Source of the DNA: Athripsodes cinereus
Taxonomy: Eukaryota; Arthropoda; Insecta; Trichoptera; Leptoceridae
Assembly: GCA_947579605.1 (NCBI GenBank)
Contig: OX388312.1
Coordinates: forward strand, 21,847,313-21,911,312
DNA: 64,000 nucleotides
Reading direction: 5' to 3'
This document shows, piece by piece, positions 22,803 to 34,610 of the stretch. The notes under the pieces are model-generated. The model worked only from the letters and a program-made list of their open reading frames with translations. It did not search any database and was not told the origin of the DNA. Numbering within the stretch: position 1 is the stretch's first letter; each line of letters starts with the position of its first letter. The position numbers and the translations under genes were made by a program.

Positions 22803-22990
22803 TTATTTATTTTATTTATTTATTTATTTCACATCAACAGCACACTACAGACAATATATATGCATAAAAACAAACAATGCAAACAAAAAATGGTATCAAT
22901 ATATCGCCCTATTTATAAGTGCACACAAATAAAAAATTCATATTAAGTTTGAAGCCCATAAGGTTGTCAGATTTAAATAAAAGAATAGTA
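22803..22990 (-). mobile_element. LINE 3' end, tail family B (minus copy)
   Basis: Reading the minus strand: GACAACCTTATGGGCTTCAA, then TGTGTGCACTTATAAATAGG, then TTGTCTGTAGTGTGCTGTTG and an (AAAT)n tail. The same string of landmarks, on the + strand, appears at 59705-59882. It is the untranslated 3' end of a non-LTR retrotransposon with no coding part left. Confidence 0.7.
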
Positions 22991-25590
22991 AAATGATAAA
23001 AAAAGCCACCATATTAAACAATAATAAGAATAAAAAAAAAACAATATAAAGAAGAATAACAGTTATCTGTTCTTACAATAGTAATAATCAGTAAATTTTC
23101 ATAAACAATCCAGATTAACTTTCATTAACTAAATTAACCTAACCTACCTACCTGTCCGACACACAGAAAAAAAAACATGAAATAGTGTCAAAAATATAAG
23201 GGAAAAAAAACATTGAGATGTTTATATTGACTTATGTTCTTGTACCGTGAAAATGATACAAGGTTTTAGATTGGGAATGGCGAGATTAAAAGTTCAATGC
23301 TCTGCCATTATATTATAATTAAACACCTGAAATATTTAATTTATTTGATGCTTATTGAATACGTTTCCGGAATTACATTTAATAATTGTCTTGATTGAAA
23401 ATACATGACATGAAATGAGTTAAGCGCTGGTATTATTAAATAAAAATAAATAAATATAAAAAGAAATATCGAGAGTGCCTTTGTAGAGCCAAATTAATGA
23501 GTTATAACGACAAGTTATTATTATTACAACATAGTGGCTGTAGAAAATAACAGAGGTTTGAATTTCCTTAGAATATCTCTATTGAGTTACTTAAAAGAAT
23601 TTCTTATTACATAATAATTATATTGATCAGAATATTCATTGCTTCGTATGTTTCCGAAACGTTGCAAAAACGAAGGAGATGTGTTTGGCAAAGTGTTGGA
23701 TGAACCCAATGATCGTAGTAATCTGTATGGTATACTGTCATTATCAGGGACGTAAATGAAAAATTATCACGTCATAAATTCGATGCATATCGATAAAATT
23801 TAATGTCAATGAATCTCTGACAACGTGCAGTCAAAACTTATCATTGAATCATATTCAGAGACATAGTAATGGATATTTTCAGGCAGCTGACATATATTAC
23901 ACATCTGCAGATTATTTCAAATCATGTTAGATGAGTGTCTTGCTGCAGAACTAATCGATAGTTTTGATTGTGTTAAGTGTGATATTGTGCTGATAGTGCC
24001 TGATGTGTCAGTTTTTTGGTCTCTTTGTTTTTGATTTGAACTACATTTTTTTGTAGAAATCATATATACCATGAAATATTTTTGATGTAATGTTTTGATG
24101 TATGTAATGATGTTATATTGTATTATGTTTAAGATATATTCTATTGTCTAATTAATCGTTATTGATTTGCACTTTTTTACATAAAAGATAGTTTGCTCTA
24201 TTCGATTTTGAGAAATTTTGTAGATAATTTATTATAACTTAAAAAAGTAAGTTTCACATTGCATTTTTTTATAACAAGGATATTAAAGAATTTGGAATTT
24301 AGAGTGACTGAATAACGCAAAATTTCTCTTAGTTAGAAAGAGTTTGTTACAATCTGCTTTCGATATTAACTGTGAAGTGCAAAAGATAACGAAATTATCA
24401 CGAATAATATGATAGAAATAATTTTCATTAGTGGATTTTCAAAAGTTTGTTTGGTTTTATTGGCACCAACAATGTGGTTATCACGAATAAAATTAAAAAT
24501 ATTTATTAATAGTTACTACGTTGTTACTACTCGTATGTATGTTTCTATGTAAATTCATGTGGTGTGGTGTAGAACAAGATTTTTAAAAGAATAGAAATAA
24601 TGTAAAGTTTAATTTGTAATGCTGTTAAATTCACATCGAAGTTTTCCAAGTCTATGTAAGCTGCATTATGATCCTTTGTAATACCTAGAGTTACTGTATG
24701 GGTATCAACTACCAACCAAGCATGTATGTTTGTACGACTCACTGCTCACTCACTGAACGTGATCTGATTCTATTGTGCTGAAGCGTACAATGACACTCAG
24801 GTATTATTACCCACTGCCATGTACTAGCACCAGGAGAAGTATCTAGTATTACCATTATTATGGTAGGTACATGCCAATAATACTTATGTGTGTATGAAGC
24901 TATTGATATTGATATGGAATAATATGAACTCTTTAAAGCTCATATATACACTTGAGACTGAGACCATGTCTTGAGATTTGTCTAAACACTTAGACATATC
25001 AATACGCATTTTGAAATGGACTTCTTTTTGTAAATACTGCTGATAAATCAAGATTATTTTGAGAGACAAGTGAATGCATACTTGAGAACCAAATTGATAT
25101 CGAAAATTTTTAGACAAGATATGAATTTCGAGATCTGAAGAAATATGAACATATCTGAAAGTGACATGATCCTTAGCTAGTCATAAAATGTATGAACTGT
25201 ATAAGTTTAAAAATAAATTGATTTGATAAACCCAAGGAAATTAAATCCACTCTCTCTTCAAAAGACCTAGCCAGCATAATAATGTACAAATTTAATGAGT
25301 TGGAATGAAAGATGACAGTTTTCTACCAAAATGATCGAAAGTTTTGGCTTTTTTGCACCCTTAGAGGAAATTCCAACATATCGCTGAACAATAACAACTT
25401 CATTTGAAGGCTATGAAAAATAACGAAAAAACTGCTGACACAGGATCAAGTGTCGAGACCAATTTCTATTGCACATGCACTTAACAGTATACTATATAAT
25501 AATAACAATATATGGTTATTGTCTAGAACTCTAGAGAATAGCAAAAGCATTTGGAGTTAAGTTATTCACTGGTTTTAATGCAAAATTATT
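22991..25590. other. AT-rich stretch, no gene seen
   Basis: 2.6 kb without a credible gene. AACCTAACCTACCTACC at about 23135-23151 is a low-complexity motif. GAAACGTTGCAA at 23656-23667 recalls the 3' half of a hammerhead but lacks the CTGATGA half. Confidence 0.45.
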
Positions 25591-25595
25591 TATAG

Positions 25596-26024
25596 TTGTT
25601 GTGCACTGTAGCTGAATTTCTGAGTTGCGCTAGAAACCTCAATCGAATGTATAATCTTTCCGCTTGTTTCGTTTTTACGCGTGAATTCAGATTCTTATTT
25701 GATATGTTTGAGATTGTGGTGCTGCATTATGATGCTTTGGCTAGTTACTATGAGATTGCTTTCTGCGTGATTGGACTATTCTTGTGGAACGGAATTCCTT
25801 ATGATTTGCGAAATCTGGAGAGTGCGATGGTATTCAAAACAATCTCAATTGTCCGAAGTTGTAATGATTCTTATGTAGCCCCTACGGTATTTTTTTTTCT
25901 TCACAAAACGGTGCATTTTAAAAAAAGATTGTCTAGAACTCATTTTTGTGTTCGAAAGCATCAGGGATTATTTAAAAAAGCTAAGATAAGAGAATTTCAT
26001 GAAATGATGTACGAATATATATAG
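25596..26024 (+). pseudogene. Probable LINE reverse transcriptase C-terminal remnant
   Basis: An open frame of 142 codons starting at TTG. The piece GLFLWNGIPYDLRNLESAMV resembles the WNSLPxxLR...SxxxFK signature at the carboxyl end of many jockey/CR1-type proteins, at the right distance after an arginine/leucine-rich segment. No palm-domain motifs are present and the frame has no ATG, so it is a decayed 3' piece at best. The motif is short; chance resemblance cannot be ruled out. Confidence 0.4.
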
Positions 26025-27577
26025 ATTAATATCTACGTGCACGTGTAGCTAAATGGAAAAGTAGAGAATAGATATAGTTTGATGAGAGATATAAACGTTT
26101 ATGTTCCTCAACCCTCGAATATATCTCCAACCTTTTTATGAAAGGCTTTTCTTAGTATTGATGTACGATAGTTTATTTGTAGAATAATAAAACTTGTACA
26201 AATATAAACTCTGTTTTCATTTCGAGAGGAACACAACCCTCAAATGATTATTGCACCCACATTTTGAATTCTCCTGTATATACCTATACATATTTCAACT
26301 AACCTAACTGAAGCGAATATTGAAGGCAGTCTTGTTCAAATAGTACTACGATTAGATATAACTGATTTCAGATGAAATTAAGGTAGATAATACATATATA
26401 GAATACGTTCGTATAGTAATAATAATATAGTTTAGTGATAAGCATTTCTCCTTTGGTAAATGTAAGTATTAGGAACATCCACTAGATATCTATCTATCCA
26501 TACTTGATAAATATTGTAAAGTAGAAGCTGTGAGGAGCCACAAATGTAGAAAGTGATTAATCAAGCTGAGGATTACTTGGTATAATCTGTAGTATTAATG
26601 ATATAAGGGGTTTCATTGTGTATACGGTTATGTTGGAATTGAAGAGATCTGAAGACGGTTGGGCTTACCCTCTACTCTACGTGTAATAATAAATTGTATA
26701 GTATCAAACATCTCTTTATAGAATTATAATATAGACGAGCACTGTACCTTTGAAATATTATCTATAATGAATTATGACCTATGTAAGAAAGATGGTAGGA
26801 ATAAAAGGATTTAATATTTGCCAACGACGTTTCAGAGAGAGAGACATGCAATTCAAATGGAAGAACCCATTCGTTAGAAATTGAAATGTCAGTTATTTTC
26901 AGAATAGGTATTAGGGATCATTAAAAACTTAGTGATTTGAGTCTTGTAAGGATTGAGAAAATTTAATACTTTTTCTATGAATTGTGTCCATTAGTAATTC
27001 TACTTTTTACATATCAGTTGGTAATATCAATTGTACGCTGAATTTTAGTGCTCGAGATAAACGAAGTGGATAGTGAATAATTTTTATGTTGATCAATATG
27101 AATATTTACTTAAAATATAATTAAAAATGTAGTAAGAAAGTATTGCCAGATTATCAAAGATACATAATATTATGAAGAATATCCATAAATACCATTGAGG
27201 ATAAGTCAATATTACTTATTTATAGTTTTGCATTTAGTTCTCCATTAAATAAAATAAATACATAGTATCATAAAATTAATTGAACTATTAAAACAATAAT
27301 AACAGATACATCAATATAGACCCGATTTAGTATTACATGATAAACGTAATAAAATAACGTAGGTACCTAATAGATATCGCTGTCCCAAATACACATAATA
27401 TACAAACAACCGTCGCAGAAAAAAATACGTAAATATACAGAACTAGCAGGAGAAATAAAAAATATTTGGCATTCTAGGTCCGTTTATATAATACCTTTAG
27501 TCATGTCAGCTACAGGGGTAACTCCGAAATCTTTAATAAATAATTTACACAAATTAGATTTACCGGTTTATTTGTAC
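26025..27577. other. AT-rich stretch, no gene seen
   Basis: Nothing recognisable. Confidence 0.45.
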
Positions 27578-27706
27578 ATATCCTGTATATCTGGATAGGT
27601 GAATTTTTCCTGGTATTAGACTGTTAAGTTTTTGTGTGACCATGACTGATCCTATGGAGACTTATCTGGTTGTATAATGCTGAGAAGTGTGGATGGCAAT
27701 TCTGCC
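27578..27706 (+). repeat. Interspersed repeat C, copy 1
   Basis: About 130 bp with landmarks TATCTGGATAGGTGA, TTAGACTGTTAAGTTTTTGT, GACTGATC and GGTTGTATAATGCTGAGAAG. The reverse complement of the same string lies at 39663-39783. Class unknown. Confidence 0.7.
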
Positions 27707-27721
27707 GCCGCGTAAAAAAAA

Positions 27722-28078
27722 ATACTAGATGACCCAGCAAACGTTGTTTTGCCATATAGGTACATTTTCCATATTATACTAATATCGCTATTAAAAAATA
27801 GGGGTTGATGGTAGAAGGGAAGAATTTAAGACTGTATGTATTTTTAATGATTCACCATAAAAAAATAAAAATATTGCCAAAAAATTAAAAAAAATAAAAA
27901 TCGGGGTGGACCACCCTTAACTTATAGGGGTATGAAAAATAGATGTTGGCCGATTCTCAGACCTACCCGATAAGCACACAAAATTTCATCAAAATCGGTC
28001 TAGCCGTTTCGGAGGAGTATGATAACAAATACCGTGACACGAGTCTATTTATATATTATGTAGATTTTATATATCGAC
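27722..28078 (+). repeat. Widespread insect repeat (AAATCGGTCTAGCCGTTTCG type)
   Basis: Starts CTAGATGACCCAGCAAACGT and ends in AAATCGGTCTAGCCGTTTCG followed by GGAGGAGTATG and CCGTGACACGAG. Sequences of this pattern are very common in insect, especially lepidopteran, introns and intergenic DNA. I recognise the pattern but not the exact element class. No coding content. Confidence 0.55.
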
Positions 28079-28513
28079 TCCGCGTTAACCATCCTATATG
28101 ATGCAAATATAATATAATGTGTAGGCTGGGTATAATTTTCAAGTAGTATTTTTAGTTGTAGGTATCATTCTCATGTTTTATTATTTAGGATAAAACTTTT
28201 TTAATAGTTTTTAGACACATATCTTATATAAAAACATTTCGATACGTCTAGACAACATCATCTAAAATATGAGTATACTTTATAGGTTATCGGTAATCCT
28301 TACAATACTTTATGCAATAGCATTTAATTACATAAGCTATGTTTATATTTGAAATTATCTTGGTTTGCGATAAAATGTATATCTATATTCAATACGATAC
28401 ATAGCTACAAAAGTGAAATGTGAAAACATTCAATTTATTATTTAAACTGATCTATAACAAAACATTTTTATCAAATGATTGTCATTTTAAAATATTTTGT
28501 CAGTTAATAATTG
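28079..28513. other. AT-rich stretch, no gene seen
   Basis: Nothing recognisable. Confidence 0.45.
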
Positions 28514-28755
28514 GATTCCGTGGAGCACTCGGCAGACAATATTATTCTCCTACTCATTCATGTAAGTTTTTGAGCGTACATAAAAGGCAGGTGTTTGAAA
28601 AAGTAAAGACATTCGACATTTTAATTTCAGTGATGATGTTTGCCACCCATTCTGGATGTCTTCATTTTTGGTACGTATAGGAAAGCTTGCATGTTTATTA
28701 CATGCAGCTGGCCTGCTTGCTACCCCATTTGTAGGATTTGCTGTGATAGTATACT
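28514..28755 (+). mobile_element. Short retroposon, (TAG)n-tail family
   Basis: Sense on the + strand: CCGTGGAGCACTCGG at the 5' end, AAAAGGCAGGTGTTTGAAAA, GTTTGCCACCCATTCTGGAT, TTACATGCAGCTGGCC, then TTTGCTGTGATAGTA and a degenerate TAG tail. Nearly full length. Confidence 0.75.
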
Positions 28756-29640
28756 AGTAGTATAGTAATCATAAGATTTTTTTTATTTTTTGTTTTACAC
28801 GACTCAAGCGGGAGTCACGTCTTAAGATTATCTCAGTACTCAAAATTTGGCGTCTGTTTTCTAATCCCTTTTCCTAGCTTCTTTTCTCACTTGTACCTCC
28901 CGTCTTCTTTTCTTAAAGGATTATATTTGAATTCATATAAAATTGGGTTAGTTGGGAGTAATCACGCCACTGCGATAAAGTTGCCCTTTGTAAATTATAT
29001 TCACATATTTAATATATTTCTGTGTAAAATTTCTTGTTACCGGTGTACAGTAAAGAATAAGTAAATAATAAATGTTGAAGATGAAAGTATGTTGTTTTTA
29101 GGCTCTTCACTGAATATTATAATACGCACCTACTACATAACTTGACTTCAAACGTCTGCGCCAAGGTTTACGAGTTTATAATGGAATTAATTGCCTTGCT
29201 TTGCAGAATTTCACTTGTATTTCGAAAAATTTTGATTATTCACCATCGCAACTTCAAAGTTGTAACTGTTGTACCTACTGGTGTTATAATAATCTTAGTA
29301 GAAATTTTCTTTTACATATTTAAATGTTGTTAAATCATTCTGCGGTTTATTACGCTTTCTGCGTTTCAGCCATATGGTGATCTGGGTTATGTTTTAGGCT
29401 TGAGTATTTCCACACACATTTTATGTAGGTATACGAGAAATGTTTATGTCATTACTTTCGTAAACAAGGATACCGGTTTTAATGTTGTGTTGGTCAGATA
29501 CAGCACTCACTTTTTATGGTTACAAATAATATATTTTTAGGTGAATCCATGAAACCTCTCATCTGTAATCATTCTAAAAATGAGATATTTATACCAAATT
29601 ATTTGTCTCGTCAAGCCGCATTTACCGACGATATAAAATT
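28756..29640. other. No gene seen
   Basis: Short AT-rich frames only. No recognisable repeat ends. Confidence 0.45.
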
Positions 29641-30235
29641 ATAGCCTACTCAACAGACACCTCATCTGCACAATTATAGCCTACTCAACAGACACCTCAT
29701 CTGCACAATTATAGCCTACTCAACAGACACCTCATCTGCACAATTATAGCCTACTCAACAGACACCTCATCTGCACAATTATAGCCTACTCAACAGACAC
29801 TTCATCTGCACAATTATAGCCTACTCAACAGACACCTCATCTGCACAATTATAGCCTACTCAACAGACACCTCATCTGCACAATTATAGCCTACTCAACA
29901 GACACCTCATCTGCACAATTATAGCCTACTCAACAGACACCTCATCTGCACAATTATAGCCTACTCAACAGACACCTCATCTGCACAATTATAGCCTACT
30001 CAACAGACACCTCATCTGCACAATTATAGCCTACTCAACAGACACTTCATCTGCACAATTATAGCCTACTCAACAGACACCTCATCTGCACAATTATAGC
30101 CTACTCAACAGACACCTCATCTGCACAATTATAGCCTACTCAACAGACACCTCATCTGCACAATTATAGCCTACTCAACAGACACCTCATCTGCACAATT
30201 ATAGCCTACTCAACAGACACCTCATCTGCACAATT
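29641..30235. repeat. Minisatellite, exactly 17 units of 35 bp
   Basis: The unit begins ATAGCCTACTCAACAGACAC and ends in TCATCTGCACAATT. All 17 copies are identical except that copies 5 (from 29781) and 12 (from 30026) carry CTTCATCTG instead of CCTCATCTG. The two variants are exactly seven units (245 bp) apart, pointing to a seven-unit block duplication. The near-perfect identity means the array expanded recently. There are no spacers, so it is not a CRISPR. Confidence 0.97.
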
Positions 30236-31760
30236 CAAAGATTTTGCAAACTCTTTTTAGTAGGAAATGAATTAAAAGTAGGTGTGAACGGGATAGTGAC
30301 AATAATAGGACTGCTTTAATGTAGGTATATAATTTCTGAGAACTAATAGACGATGAGTCCGCTTGATTAGCGGGTGTCTGTAGTATGTTAGTATTCTGTA
30401 TATGTGTGCGATAGTACTGTTAATTTCATTAAAAAAATATTGTTATATTTTTGAAAACTGATTACAATGTTCAAAATTTAGCGTATTACATTAAGTTATA
30501 TTTATTGGCATTGTGCCGTTTATGCATTTAAATAAATTAAAAAAAAAATGAAATAGGAATTGATGGGATGGGTGAAATGCTATGCTTAAATTGTACTTAA
30601 GTCAGCCTAAGCAGATTCGTAAGCATCGGGATATCTTTGCAATTAAATTCTAAAGGGAGTTTGACAAAATAGCTGGTTGTGCAGATGAGGTGTTTGCTAA
30701 GCAATATTTTTAATATTTTTACTTATAGGTGTGAAAAATCTCATTAAATGTGAAAAATGCTTTTAAAGTATAAATGTGTGTATAAAAATACGAACAAAAA
30801 AGTTGGACTCGTTGGATATTATTTAAAAGTTTTACAATTAATTGATTGAGCTTTAATAATCCTGAAAACACTCAAAATTTCATTCATTTCATCTAATTGT
30901 ACTTTATTAATTGTGTATTTTTCCACTGCATTAACATTTTTTGTTTTAGGTATTATAGGGACAGTATGTTGTAAATGTGAGTCCTGAAATCTTCAAAAAA
31001 TTCCTTTCATGAATGTTGTTTTCAGCTCATAGCAAGCTAAAGGTAAAGAAATCTTAGATGTGTAATTTTATGATCACCCATTTTCTACAAATCATTTAAA
31101 ATTATATGTAAAAAAGACGAGGGAATTATCTTGTTCCGGGAATTATTTTTTAATGTAGCGTCGTACTTCTGTAAGTGTTCTTAGAATTAGTTCTATCAAG
31201 AGTAAAGCTATGTCAAATAATATATTCAAAATTATTTAGACTTTGTTCTTTTACGAGTGATTCCTAGGGGATTTAATTCATTACGTTATGTCTCATTAAA
31301 TAATATTTTTGGAATATTTTCACAAAAAGCGTTACTTACTCGTAAGGAGTGATAAAATATTAGACGTTTTCAGAAATAATTTTGCTCCTCTATCGTAATT
31401 CATGTTAAGAAATTCCCAAGTGGATCTACCTACATAGTAAGTATTATGTATTCTATAAAATGATTAAAATATTATTATAATTGTAAAAAGTAATTCTATA
31501 ATGTAGAATTTGATCGATTATTTCCTTAATTGGGGGACAAAAAATTAAAAAAAAACTCATTACAAATTCGTTCAAAAATATTATTAATACTCATCATTTA
31601 AATAAAGTAGACTACCAGGTGTTTAACATTCTAAATGATTACACTTAACAGGACTTCACAGCCAGAATTTAATTTGAAATCGTTCGACTATATGCAAAAA
31701 ATTGCCTAAAAACAGGTGTTTACTCCAAATTTTAACTTTTAAACTACGTACGAACCAATA
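30236..31760. other. AT-rich stretch with an inverted minisatellite scrap
   Basis: No gene. At 30677-30693 TTGTGCAGATGAGGTGT is an exact 17-base reverse complement of the minisatellite unit, about 440 bp past the array. Confidence 0.6.
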
Positions 31761-32010
31761 AACTACGAAGCATTAAAAAAATACTGTCTCTCTTTTTGCG
31801 GTAAGTGAAAAGGGAGATAAAGAAATGAAGTATATTTCACTCATTATCTATACACCACTTGGTCACTAACACACGTAAATATAGTTAATATTATGTCCGA
31901 AAAACTACGAACATTAAAAAATCACTGTCTCTCTTTTTGCGGTAAGTGAAAAAGGAGATAAAAAATGCGACGTACGTGATGTATATTTCACTCATTATCT
32001 ATGACACCAA
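31761..32010. repeat. Tandem duplication, period about 142 bp
   Basis: AACTACGAAGCATTAAAAAA...TGTCTCTCTTTTTGCGGTAA...TATTTCACTCATTATCTAT occurs at about 31761-31860 and again at about 31903-32008, with small differences. Non-coding. Confidence 0.85.
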
Positions 32011-32895
32011 ATGACACAAAAATCATTGCGTACAAAGACATAATTTTTAACAAGATTGTGCACTCCATTGAAAAAACGGCATGTATAATGCAATTGATGC
32101 ACCAGAGGTCAACAAGGCCCACCTGCGAGAGAGCATTCATGCCCCAAGAGTTATAAATAGGCCTACATATACCTATACATGAATATAGCAAACACGTAGG
32201 TAGGTAGACTATTATTATTTTTGCTGGATAGTGGTAGGTGTTTACTTCATTGGCGTTCCCTTCTCTCTGCTTACTCCACATGGGATGTGGCGTGAGGGTA
32301 TAGATAGATTCATCAAATCATTGGTCATAAAAAAGCTTATTAGCTTTACATGTCTACCTTGTTGTATGTACATATATGTGGGCGTATAAGTGGGTATATT
32401 TCCAATAAAGTACTCAAATACTTTTTTTTTAATAATACTCAGTTTTATTCTGCAACAATTATATAATTTATATTATACACCTTAAAAAGTACACGTAAAG
32501 TAGGTATATTTGAGTTTATCCATAATTTGTTGCACCATTCTGCATTGAGTTGACCATAATTTATTCTTTCTTCTGGGACGTCAAATTAAGTGACAATGAT
32601 GGCTGCCTTAAGAAACGGCGACTGTGGCACCAGTGCTGCAAAAGTATAAAAGAATATTTAATATGTTTTTCCCTTGTTTATTATTTTTGACTCCACCATT
32701 AAATTGCAAACAACAAAAAGGCCGGGATTTGGAGAGAATGATTCATGCATCTTTAGTATCACAAAAAAAGATTTGAGTCATCATAATCCAAGGATAAATT
32801 TACAATCTGTCCATATATTTGCAGAGTATTTTTTCATCATCGAAATAAAACAAAATTATAGCAATAAAGTGATTTAATGTGTAATCGTGTCTTAT
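32011..32895. other. No gene seen
   Basis: Small frames on both strands but nothing resembling a known family. Confidence 0.45.
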
Positions 32896-33011
32896 GGCCG
32901 GTTTCAATAACCTATCTATCCGTGACTATCGATTGAAATGTATGATTCAAAATATAGAACACAATAGATTTCAATCGACAGGAGCGGATAGATAGATTAT
33001 TGAAACCGGCC
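32896..33011. mobile_element. MITE, 116 bp
   Basis: Ends GGCCGGTTTCAATAA and its complement TTATTGAAACCGGCC form a 26-bp inverted repeat with one mismatch. Inside, CGATTGAAAT faces ATTTCAATCG, so most of the element folds into one hairpin. No coding. Target duplication not resolved. Confidence 0.85.
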
Positions 33012-34465
33012 AATAATGCACAGTCTTATTAAAGTACAATGTCTTTGTGCTAAAATTTCACGTGGAAATGGAATGTCAAAATATAAATATTATATGTTTC
33101 CATAGTAACCATACATGCAAAGTGGTTTCTGCAAATATGTAAATATATAATATGCATATTTAGAAAACTTCGAATACTCATAATAATCTAAAAATCAAAT
33201 GCATGCTGAGATATATTTTTACATTAAACCATTTTCTCACTATTGATTCACAAACTAATTTTATATTATTACTTATTACATTTATGGAATACTTAAATCA
33301 TTCGCAAACTAGTGAATAGCATCATGAATAAATACATAAAATAAAATAATAATAATTGTACCAAAGCTTGTTTTAAAACATACATATGTATCCGAGATTC
33401 AAACATGTTGCGTGTATTCATATATCAGCTTATTTGAAATAGTAACATGAAAATAAGATAATACGTGCTGATTTTACTATATACCTAAATATCAGGATAT
33501 CAGTTAAGAACTATGTACTTACATTTGCAAATGATAATTCAAGTCTTAGTAATTCTCCATCACCGTTTTAATGTCACTAATCATCTAATCATCTGATAAT
33601 CTGGAAAGTATAAAACATAAAGAATTTATTAATTTATTCTATCAGAAACATTGTTTGCTTACTCTCTCTCTCTCTCTCTCTTTTTGGCATTGCACCCAAT
33701 ATATGAGTGATGCTGCATTGTTTGCTTACTCACGCGTATTAAAATATTTTATTTTTAATAATTACTTTAGGAAAGGTTACGTTACAAAAAAAAAAATATG
33801 TCAAAAACGATATAATAATATAAATCAACCATTATAATATACTCACTCATTTTGATCATGTGAATAATATGTAGCTAATTTATTTTTTCTTAACATTCGT
33901 AATGACTCTTTCGTCATTTTAAATAATGAAAAAATTAAAATAAAACTATAAATCAGTGTATTTAGTATATTTCTGATTTAATACTAATACTCACAAAAAT
34001 AACAAAATGTTGCTATGACAACAATATTGACATCGGTGAATGTCATTCTGAGGAGTTCATACACAAAGTTACCTACATCAACTCTAGAACATTGAAACTA
34101 AGAAAACAGCATACCTAAATAAATTTGGTGAATTCTTTGCAGAGTACGTACCGGCAGCAATTTAGATCCCTGATACCGGATATATTTCTATGTATTTGTA
34201 TTATTTTATCATAGTCTTTGTAAGGTATACGAACTGTAATTTAGTGTTAAGAGCATATTTTCTGTATTCATCTTTTAATAATTGGATATTAGCTGGCACT
34301 TTGCGTTTATCATTAGAAAAGAAATATGTTGCAACTAATAAGCAAAAAGAGAAATAGGCGGATATGCTGAGGTCAATCTACAGTTTTATTAAGTACACAA
34401 ACAAGTTCACCAACATTAAATAAAAAATAAAAAAATACTAATTTATTTGAATTAATTATATAAAA
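33012..34465. other. AT-rich stretch with a CT microsatellite
   Basis: A (CT)n run lies at 33661-33681. No gene or mobile element recognised. Confidence 0.5.
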
Positions 34466-34610
34466 CACTTATTTGTAGTGTTTAAACTGTGACTTTTTAT
34501 TGATTAAAAGTCACAGTGGATATAATATAAATAAGTGATTTATTTGTAAGTAATTCAACATGAATTTCCACCGAGAACCGTCGGTTGAAAATATCAACTT
34601 CACTGATTTA
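34466..34610 (+). repeat. Penelope-type repeat lacking the ribozyme core
   Basis: 34466-34497 and 34506-34537 are inverted arms (CTGTGACTTTT / AAAAGTCACAG) with only 8 bp between them. The right arm and what follows (GAATTTCCACCGAGAACCGT and CGGTTGAAAATATCAACTT) match the sequence after the hammerhead-like motif at 59180-59275. The ribozyme-sized segment present there is missing here. Confidence 0.7.

Noticed and set aside
23640..23690. Hammerhead 3' half GAAACGTTGCAA
   Set aside because: No CTGATGA box or pairing partners upstream.
29641..30235. CRISPR-like array
   Set aside because: The 35-bp units abut directly with no unique spacers, and the sequence is eukaryotic in character. It is a minisatellite.
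30340..30385. GATGAGTCCGC...GCGGGTGTC as a hammerhead
   Set aside because: It lacks the CTGATGA start and the GAAA box; only a short GC stem is present.
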